In this document: one piece after another, positions 1 through 6,100 of the stretch
Position numbering within the stretch: position 1 is the first letter of the stretch
How the letters are laid out: each line of letters begins with the position of its first letter
Assembly: GCA_903881535.1 (NCBI GenBank)
Contig: CAIRTT010000306.1
Coordinates: 1-6,252, forward strand
Length of the DNA: 6,252 nt
Reading direction: 5' to 3'
Source of the DNA: an uncultured Armatimonadota bacterium
GTDB lineage: Bacteria; Armatimonadota; Armatimonadia; Armatimonadales; Armatimonadaceae
Position numbers and translations under genes: made by a program
The notes under the pieces: generated by a model
Seen by the model: the letters and a program-made list of their open reading frames with translations, nothing else
The model's database searches: none
What the model was told of the DNA's origin: nothing

Positions 1-245
1 GCAGGAACGGCGAACACGATGCCGTTCACATTGTCAATCGCAGCAGTCAGGTCTGCGACGAGCTCAATGGTCTCCGGAAGCGGACATCCAGCAAGGTACT
101 GACGGTTTTCACGATGTTCCTGCAGGCGCTCCACCTGATCCGGTGAGCGATCCCAGAGGCGAACGGAGATACCCGCACGCGCGAGGAGCAATGCGAGTGC
201 CGTCCCCCAGCTACCGGCACCAAGGACTGCAACGGTTTCCTGCAT
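1..245 (-). CDS. gpsA: NAD(P)H-dependent glycerol-3-phosphate dehydrogenase, N-terminal part (3' end outside window)
   Basis: Reading the minus strand from an ATG at 245-243 gives 81 complete codons that continue off the left edge. The protein opens MQETVAVLGAGSWGTALALL, the dinucleotide-binding start of GpsA: beta strand VAVLGAG, the GxGxxG signature at G9, G11 and G14 (GAGSWG), then a helix TALALLLARAG and a second strand VRLWDRSP. Later segments ENRQYLAGCPLPETIELVADL and GIVFAVP also match the family, where the NxxYLxGxxLP stretch is characteristic. The enzyme reduces dihydroxyacetone phosphate to sn-glycerol-3-phosphate in the cytoplasm, supplying the backbone for membrane lipids. The usual length is about 330 residues, so roughly a quarter is visible. 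The catalytic Lys and substrate-binding C-terminal domain lie outside the window. The start is fixed by the family N-terminus. The gene begins only 11 bases after the glgP stop, which suggests co-transcription and probably translational coupling. Confidence 0.95.
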   Translation of the reverse strand, partial: MQETVAVLGAGSWGTALALLLARAGISVRLWDRSPDQVERLQEHRENRQYLAGCPLPETIELVADLTAAIDNVNGIVFAVP

Positions 246-254
246 TGTGACCAA

Positions 255-258
255 CCCT
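255..258 (-). promoter_or_regulatory. Candidate ribosome binding site of gpsA, overlapping the glgP stop codon
   Basis: On the minus strand the string TTAGGGTTGGTCACA precedes the gpsA ATG. AGGG, at 258 to 255, lies 9 bases before the start. Its A and first G are the last two bases of the glgP TAG stop (259-257). A ribosome terminating on glgP would sit over this site, consistent with coupled translation. The match to the anti-Shine-Dalgarno is short, so this is a modest call. Confidence 0.5.
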
Positions 259-2758
259 AATCCCAGCGGATGAGCGGAAGCTCAATCGGTGACTCAGCCT
301 TTGCATGGCTTGGGTCCATCCGGAACCTCGCCCCGGTTGGTCCCGCTAGGGACCACGCCAGCTGCCCAGTCCATCGGTACCAGCCATTTCCTGTTGAAAC
401 AAGCGAACCGACATCCGAGCGGACGGCATCTTTGCCAAGGGCTCCATCGGTTTCTATCCCGATAATGACCGATACGGTGACATCATCACCCGTGATGGTA
501 TGTCCCAGGTGGACATCCACAGATGCCTCCAGCAACCCGACTTCGCGCTCAAACAGGCGACCATTGACCAGTTTGACATCCGGCCAAGCGGCGCGAACCC
601 GGTTCTTCCAATCAAGGAATGACCGACCTTTGGCACCATTATCAGCAACCAATTTCAGGTAGCGCTGGCCATTTGGAACATAAGCACGCTGGGTGTATTC
701 GCGGACCATGCGATCTGTCGAAAAGTGCGGACCAAGGACAGCGATGCTCTCGCGGACCATCTTCAACCACGCCTCTGGAATACCATCGGTTCCGCGGTCA
801 TAGAACATCGGGACGATGTCACGCTCGAGCAACGCGTAGAGGTCTTCGGCCTCGCGGCGGTCGGCCAGCTCGTGGTCATCCGGCATGTCGCCGACGCCGA
901 TCGAAAACCCGAGGTCTGGGTGATACGCTTCGGCCCACCAGCCATCGAGGACGGAGCAGTGCAGGGCGCCATTAATAACGGCTTTCATGCCACTGGTACC
1001 GGATGCTTCCATCGGGCGGCGAGGCGTGTTGAGCCAAATATCAACGCCTTGCACCAGGTAGCGTGCCATTTCAAGGTCATAGTCCTCGAGGAAAACGACT
1101 TTTCCGCGGACGCCGGGCTCCTGGGTGAAGCGGACGATTTCCTGGAGGATGCGCTTGCCGTTGTCATCCTTTGGATGTGACTTACCTGCAAACACGATCT
1201 GTACCGGGTTTGGTCCAGCGAGGAGACGCTTGATACGGTCGCGGTCACGCAGGATGAGATCGCCACGCTTGTAGGTGGCAAAGCGCCGTGCAAACCCGAT
1301 GGTCAGGACATCCGGGTCGAGCGCGTGGCGTGCGGCTGCGATGTCATCCGCTTCCCGGCGCATCGCGCGTTTTGTCAGGCGTGTCCGCGTCCATTCGACG
1401 AGGCGGCGGCGGGTCGCATTGCGCACGCGCCAGATTTCTCCGAGATCGAGCCGATGTAGCCCCGCCGGGTCGTTGAACGCATCCACAGAATTCCATAGCG
1501 CCAGCATTTCCTCCGAGAGAAAGGTCCGGGTATGGATGCCATTGGTGACGCTTGTGATCGGGATTTCATCCACGGGATGTTCCGGCCAACCAGGCCTTGC
1601 CATTTCACGCGAGACAACGCCGTGGAGCTCAGCGACCGCATTGACAAATCCAGCATTTCGGATCGCGAACACCGCCATATTGAAGCGCTCATCCGTTTCG
1701 CTTGGGTGATGTCCACGGCCGCGCACATAGTTGAGGTCAAAGCCCGCCTGGTCAGCGGCATCCGCGAGGTAATGGTCGAAGAGCGAGCGTGGAAAGACAT
1801 CAAATCCAGCAGGAACTGGTGTGTGGGTCGTAAAGACATTTCCAGCCTTGGAGATGGTGGCGGAGAGATCGGATGGCCATTGATGCTCTTGAACACCCTG
1901 GCGAATACGCTCGAGGGCCAGAAACGCGCTGTGCCCCTCATTCATGTGGCAGACGGTCGGGCGAAGACCAAGGACATCGAGGGCGCGGAGGCCACCGACA
2001 CCGAGGAGGAGCTCCTGCTGGATGCGGGTTTCCTGATTGCCGCCGTAGAGGTTGCCGGCAATCCACTTGTCAGACTCATTGTTTTCAGGAACAAAGGTGT
2101 CAAGGAGAACGAGCTGCATTCGGCCGACATCCGCGATCCAAACCCGGCACCGCACGCTGCGATACGGCAGGGTGACATCGATTGTGTGACCCGTATCCCT
2201 CAGCGGCAAATCTTCTGGATGCACGGGCGGATAGTTTTCAACCTGCCAGCCATTGTTGTCGATGTCTTGGCGGAAGTAGCCTTTGCGGTAGAGGAAGCCG
2301 ACGGCGGTGAGGGGGATGCCAAGGTCACTGGATGCTTTGCAGTGATCACCGGACAGTACGCCTAGTCCTCCGCTGTAAATGGGTAAACATTCCGCAATAC
2401 CGAACTCAGCCGAGAAATAGGCGATGCGATAGTCATCCGGGATGCCTTGTGGCTTGTTTGTATCCCACCAAGTTTCACCGGAAAGATAGGTTTCGAGCGC
2501 TGCAGATGCAGTATCCAAGCGTTTCAGAAAGGATGTGTCGGTGGCAAGTTCCTGCCAGCGCACGGCTGGCGTGGTTCGCAGAAGACGCACTGGGTTGTGG
2601 CCACTTTCCTCCCATGCAGCGTGTCCACCAATCCGTTCCCACACAGCGCGAACGGAAGGATTCCACGACCAATAAAGGTTGTTAGCCAGCTTCGGGAGAG
2701 CGCTCAGGCGCTCTGGAAGGCGGAGTGGGATTGCGACACGTGTGGATGTGGAAAGCAT
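257..2758 (-). CDS. glgP: Alpha-glucan (glycogen) phosphorylase, GT35, DUF3417/TIGR02094 type
   Basis: The complete 833-residue enzyme cleaves terminal alpha-1,4 glucosyl units of glycogen-like glucans with phosphate, giving glucose-1-phosphate in the cytoplasm. The N-terminus (about residues 13-100) is the DUF3417 domain, recognised by LPERLSALPKLANNLYWSWNP. The phosphorylase core follows: AYFSAEFGIAE at 113-123, the glycine loop SGGLGVLSGDH at 129-139, CHMNEGHSAF at 270-279, THTPVPAGFD at 311-320, NGIHTRTF at 406-413, FATYKRGD at 493-500 and FAGKSHP at 523-529. EASGTSGMK places the pyridoxal-phosphate lysine at K592, followed by SVLDGWWAEAY. A beta-rich tail of about 110 residues ends IRWD. 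Length and motifs are typical of the short bacterial phosphorylases, which lack the regulatory N-terminal extension of the classical 800-plus residue animal and E. coli enzymes. The ATG at 2758 is supported by the DUF3417 boundary and by the absence of nearby alternative starts. There is no Shine-Dalgarno at a normal distance. All recognised active-site motifs are intact. Confidence 0.96.
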   Translation of the reverse strand: MLSTSTRVAIPLRLPERLSALPKLANNLYWSWNPSVRAVWERIGGHAAWEESGHNPVRLLRTTPAVRWQELATDTSFLKRLDTASAALETYLSGETWWDTNKPQGIPDDYRIAYFSAEFGIAECLPIYSGGLGVLSGDHCKASSDLGIPLTAVGFLYRKGYFRQDIDNNGWQVENYPPVHPEDLPLRDTGHTIDVTLPYRSVRCRVWIADVGRMQLVLLDTFVPENNESDKWIAGNLYGGNQETRIQQELLLGVGGLRALDVLGLRPTVCHMNEGHSAFLALERIRQGVQEHQWPSDLSATISKAGNVFTTHTPVPAGFDVFPRSLFDHYLADAADQAGFDLNYVRGRGHHPSETDERFNMAVFAIRNAGFVNAVAELHGVVSREMARPGWPEHPVDEIPITSVTNGIHTRTFLSEEMLALWNSVDAFNDPAGLHRLDLGEIWRVRNATRRRLVEWTRTRLTKRAMRREADDIAAARHALDPDVLTIGFARRFATYKRGDLILRDRDRIKRLLAGPNPVQIVFAGKSHPKDDNGKRILQEIVRFTQEPGVRGKVVFLEDYDLEMARYLVQGVDIWLNTPRRPMEASGTSGMKAVINGALHCSVLDGWWAEAYHPDLGFSIGVGDMPDDHELADRREAEDLYALLERDIVPMFYDRGTDGIPEAWLKMVRESIAVLGPHFSTDRMVREYTQRAYVPNGQRYLKLVADNGAKGRSFLDWKNRVRAAWPDVKLVNGRLFEREVGLLEASVDVHLGHTITGDDVTVSVIIGIETDGALGKDAVRSDVGSLVSTGNGWYRWTGQLAWSLAGPTGARFRMDPSHAKAESPIELPLIRWD

Positions 2759-2764
2759 TCACCG

Positions 2765-2770
2765 AGTATA
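2765..2770 (-). promoter_or_regulatory. Candidate -10 box (TATACT) of glgP, positioned for a leaderless transcript
   Basis: The minus strand reads GCAGATATACTCGGTGAATG. TATACT matches the TATAAT consensus at 5 of 6 positions, and its last base is 7 bases before the A of the ATG, so transcription would start on or next to the start codon. No -35 hexamer is visible at 16-18 bases upstream (CAAACC at the 17-base position). Leaderless promoters of this layout are known in Deinococcus and Actinobacteria; applying that here is inference. Confidence 0.4.
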
Positions 2771-2806
2771 TCTGCCAACAAAAAGCAGGTTTGGCTGATT
2801 GCAACG

Positions 2807-2838
2807 AAAAAAGCCATACCGTGATCGGTATGACTTTT
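2807..2838 (-). terminator. Rho-independent terminator of the small membrane-protein gene, possibly bidirectional
   Basis: On the minus strand GTCATACCG, loop ATCA, CGGTATGGC forms a 9-bp stem (one G-U pair) with a tetraloop, followed directly by six T residues. It sits about 30 bases after the TAG of the 71-residue gene and about 50 bases before glgP. Four T residues on the other side, as read on the plus strand, mean it could also stop antisense transcription coming out of glgP. It indicates that glgP is transcribed from its own promoter. Confidence 0.88.
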
Positions 2839-2866
2839 CAAAACTTGCTTCAGCTACGCGGTGAGA

Positions 2867-3082
2867 CTAATCGTCCCAGGGGCTTTTGGTGTTGAGCAGG
2901 ATGATTGGCGAACCAAAGGCCATGAACCATCCCGACATAATCCCAAGGCTTTCCTGCCACGAATGGGTTACAGCCCAGTCTGCACGGCTGCAAAAAAAAC
3001 AAAGGGCAATACCGGCCAACGTGCCACACCACATCATTAGTGCGCGCAGCGGCCAAGGAATTCGTTCCAGCAATCCAATCAT
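2867..3082 (-). CDS. Small two-helix membrane protein, function unknown
   Basis: A 71-residue protein starts at an ATG (3082-3080) and ends ...SPWDD at TAG (2869-2867). I do not recognise a family. Two hydrophobic segments are clear: about residues 12-31 (LRALMMWCGTLAGIALCFFC) and about 46-64 (LGIMSGWFMAFGSPIILLN). They are joined by a short polar loop with R33, D35, H40 and E44. The basic N-terminus (R7, R13) suggests a cytoplasmic N-terminus and a hairpin topology with both ends inside. Composition is unusual: six Trp (10, 18, 36, 42, 52, 69) and three Cys (19, 28, 31), the last two forming a CFFC motif at the end of helix 1. A good GGAG ribosome site lies 6 bases before the ATG, a TTGACA-type promoter lies upstream, and a strong terminator follows, so it looks like an independent monocistronic gene. 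A 92-codon frame on the same strand (3128-2850) overlaps it but would need a TTG start inside the -35 box, and it lacks the hydrophobic pattern. Confidence 0.78.
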   Translation of the reverse strand: MIGLLERIPWPLRALMMWCGTLAGIALCFFCSRADWAVTHSWQESLGIMSGWFMAFGSPIILLNTKSPWDD

Positions 3083-3088
3083 GACATT

Positions 3089-3092
3089 CTCC
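3089..3092 (-). promoter_or_regulatory. Shine-Dalgarno GGAG of the small membrane-protein gene
   Basis: The minus strand reads AAACGGAGAATGTCATG. GGAG is spaced 6 bases from the ATG at 3082. This decides in favour of the 71-residue hydrophobic frame over the overlapping 92-codon frame, which starts upstream of this site. Confidence 0.8.
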
Positions 3093-3105
3093 GTTTACAG
3101 TAAAC
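3093..3105. promoter_or_regulatory. 13-bp palindrome GTTTAC-A-GTAAAC, candidate operator
   Basis: Perfect 6-bp arms flank a single central base. The element overlaps the candidate -10 hexamer (3099-3104) and directly abuts the Shine-Dalgarno of the small membrane-protein gene. A dimeric repressor bound here would block RNA polymerase. The one-base centre makes an RNA hairpin of the full arms impossible, which favours a DNA-binding role if it is functional. No regulator gene is present in the window to pair with it. Confidence 0.4.
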
Positions 3106-3128
3106 CCCCCGGACACAGGGTTTGTCAA
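3099..3128 (-). promoter_or_regulatory. Candidate sigma70-type promoter for the small membrane-protein gene
   Basis: On the minus strand a perfect -35 hexamer TTGACA (3128-3123) is followed after 18 bases by TTTACT (3104-3099), 4 of 6 matches to TATAAT. The predicted start of transcription would fall near 3092, giving a very short leader that begins at or next to the GGAG ribosome site. That tight spacing is a weakness of the call. No other plausible promoter is seen in the 97-base gap after the upstream gene. Confidence 0.5.
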
Positions 3129-3179
3129 TTCTCAGTGACATAGAATCCGCCATTTGACGGCTACAACTTTAGGCCAGCG

Positions 3180-6100
3180 CTAAGGCGTGACTGTCACGAC
3201 CACCGTCTTGGATGTCGCTCCTGTCGTCGCGGTCAGCGTCACGACTGTGCTTACAGAGACAGTGCTTGTAGGGATGGAAAAGCCCACCGTCTTGGTGCCT
3301 TCCGGCACGATTATCGTAACCGGTGGAGACACGCTTGTATCTGAGCTTGTCAGCGTAACCACCACACCACCAGCTGGCGCCATCCCAGAAATGTTGACGC
3401 GACCAGAAAGCGTCTTACCACCCTGCAATGTGGAGCTTGATAGCACAAAGACTGTCACGACAGGAGCCAGCACGCGGACAGTGCCGACTTTACTCGCAGC
3501 TCCCGTTGTTGCCGTGATGCTTACATTTTGATCTGTAGCCAACGGAACCGTCGTTACTGGAAAGGATACGTTCGTAGCGCCTGCCGGCACAACAACAAGT
3601 TCTGGAACCGTAACAACACCCGGCGCAGCACTCACTAAGGTAACGGTTGTACCACCATCCGGTGCCTGACCTGTCAATGTCACCTTCCCTGTCATCGGAG
3701 AACCTCCGGCCACACTGACTGGGTTGAATGCCACAGCGAGGATAGCCGCAGGCTTTATCGTCATCGTGAATGTCTTGAATGCCCCATTCAGGCTTGCCTT
3801 CCAGGGAACCCCTGTGTCAACCGCGACAACAGGAAGCGTTGCAGAAAAGGTTGCCGAGTCAAGTCCGGCATCCACGATGACGATTGAAGGAGCAGAAATA
3901 CCCGGATGTCCAACCGTGATGTTAACTGTGCATCCACCTGCCGGTGCGTTGCCCGTAAGCTTTATTGTCCCGGTCACTGTGCTTCCTCCAACAGGAATGC
4001 TGCTGGGAAACCCGATTGTCAACACCCGCGGGGCTAGCACTTTCAGCGTCCCGCTGACCGACAGACTTCCCGTTGTCCCGGTGATCACAATGCTTGTATC
4101 CACGGCTGTCACCAATGTCGATGTCGTAAAGATTGCCGTCGTTGCATTTCCCGGAACCGTGACCGTCGCAGGAACACTGACCAGTGGATTTGCACTCATC
4201 AATGTAACCACTGTCCCACCAGTAGGAGCTGGCGATTGCAGTGTTACGATCCCGGAAGTGTTTAGGCCTCCGGTTACACTCGCAGGCGTAAACGTCACCG
4301 ACCGGATGACAGGCGCGGCAATCACAAGCGTGCCAGACTTTGTAACGCCGTTTACAGCAGCACGAATCGATGCGCTGACATTAGCAAGGACAGGCCGTGT
4401 GGTGACGGTAACGGATGCCTTTATCGCTCCAGCCGGGATCGTCACACTTGCTGGGACGGTGGCATCTGGGATGGATGAACTGAGCGCGACGACAACGCCG
4501 CCCGCTGGGGCTGGCGCCTCGATGGTAATCGTCGCGACGGATGATTTCCCACCAGCCACCGATGTCGGCGAGAGCGTGACAGAAATGGGTGCTGGTCCGC
4601 GCACGGTAAGTGATGTCGTAACTGTCACACCATTGTTGGTCGCGCTGAGCGTTGCGATGGCATTTGTGGTGATGGGTGTGGTTGTCACGGTGAAGGTCGC
4701 CGTTGTCGCACCAGCGACCACGGTAACACTCGCGGGAACCGTAGCTGATGCTAGGTTGGATGCCAAGTCGACAACCCTTCCACCAGTAGGAGCGGGGCCA
4801 GATAACGTCACCGTTCCAGTCGATGATGCGCCACCAAGAACCGATGTCGGCGATACCGTCACACTCGCCGCTACGGGAGCGACCACTGTAAGCGTAACCG
4901 ACTTGCTGACGGTGCCCAAGGTTGCAGTGATCGCGACATCCGTGTCGGTCGCAACCGCAGATGAAAGCGCATCTACATTTACACTTGTCGCACCCGCAGG
5001 AACCGTTGCCTCGAGCGGCAAGCTGATGATTGCGGTGTTGGCACTGGACAAGGTAACAATAGTTCCACCCGTCGGCGCGGCGCCATCGAGTTGAATTCGG
5101 ACCGATACGGTTGCCCCTCCCGTCATCACGGTTTTCCCTGGAACCAACGATGACAAAGCAGCAGCCTTGACCACGACGACCGCAGTCTTAGACACAGAAC
5201 CAAGGGTGGCCGTCGCCGTAACACTCGTATCCGCGGCGACAACACCTGTTGTGATCAGGGTGTCACCGGATGTCGCACCGGCGGCAATGGAGATGCTCAC
5301 AGGAACCGGGAGGGCGATGGTGTCTGTAGATGTTAGTGCTACAACGCTTCCCCCCGTCGGCGAAACGGAGCCGAGGTTTGCCGTCAAGCGGACCTGTTTC
5401 CCACCGATGACATTTGCTGCGCTTGCCACAAGCGTTGAGAGTGCTGGCGGGTTGACGGTCAGGGTTGCAGTCTTGCTGGATGCGCCCATCGTTGCCGTAA
5501 TGATGGGCGAGACGGCGCTTGCAACCGCGGTTGTGGTGATGGTAAACGTCGCCGAGGATGCCCCTTGCGCAACGGTAACCGTTGCAGGAAGGGTGGCAGC
5601 CGCATTATTAGATGCAAGGGTTACAACACTTCCACCTACCGGCGCGGGTCCGGTAAGCGTCACGGTTCCCGTGGATGATGCGCCTCCGGCAAGGGATGAC
5701 GGATTCAGCGTTACACTGGTGATACCGAGGGTTGTGGCAAGACGGAAGCTATCAATGTGTGTTCGCCACTGGTTATTGGTGCCGATGGTCATTCCGACAA
5801 CCCAGAACAAGCCATCATCGGATGGATCGGCATCGATTCCGAAGTAGTCCCCCCAGCGGTAGAACGTATAGTTGTTGCCTGCGCTTGTGGAGAGCGTGGA
5901 TGGAGCACCAACGGTACCTGCGGGATCCGTCGGGACACGCCCGGCGACCATCACCGAACCAGCATTCGTGGCGCTCAAGTGACTGAACGTTATTCCGATA
6001 TCCCCCGCGCCGTTGCGGGTAACCATCCCGTACGTGTAGTCACGCATCGAATCGGCGATATTGCCCGATTGTGTCACGGCGGGGTTGGTCCCGGATGTTG

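Noticed and set aside
584..592. GTSGMK in place of the classical GTSNMK at the pyridoxal-phosphate lysine of the phosphorylase
   Set aside because: A Gly at this position is normal for the short DUF3417/TIGR02094 phosphorylases, so it is not an active-site defect. The coordinates given here are residue numbers, corresponding to about bases 983-1009 on the minus strand.
725..1180. Plus-strand frames opposite glgP (for example 725-1180 and 1532-2365)
   Set aside because: They are antisense to a complete enzyme with intact catalytic motifs and show no recognisable protein features of their own.
2850..3128. A 92-codon frame on the minus strand overlapping the small membrane-protein gene
   Set aside because: It would start at TTG within the candidate -35 box, has no ribosome site, and has neither a hydrophobic nor a recognisable pattern. 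The 71-residue frame fits GGAG spacing and membrane topology.
3147..3163. Weak hairpin (CCG...CGG) downstream of the giant gene, considered as its terminator
   Set aside because: The stem has only about 3 bp with an 8-base loop and no adjacent run of T on the minus strand.
3186..3198. Perfect 13-bp palindrome CGTGAC-T-GTCACG at the very end of the giant gene
   Set aside because: It encodes part of the Val-Thr-Val-Thr tail, and alternating GTG/GTC and ACA/ACG codons readily give such palindromes. The one-base centre prevents a hairpin and no T-run follows, so it is not a terminator.
3724..5094. A 456-codon open frame on the plus strand, antisense to the Ig-like domains, with a second one of 226 codons at 5167-5847
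   Set aside because: Both lie wholly opposite a clearly real protein built from Val/Thr/Ala/Ser codons, whose complements rarely make stops. Their repetitive VTLAGTV and PPVGAG patterns simply mirror the 282-bp period of the sense repeats, and I see no ribosome site or independent domain.
3183..5723. Regular repeats considered as a CRISPR or non-coding satellite array
   Set aside because: The period is 282-285 bp, the frame is open throughout, and conservation is at amino-acid level with codon-length spacing, so these are protein domain repeats.
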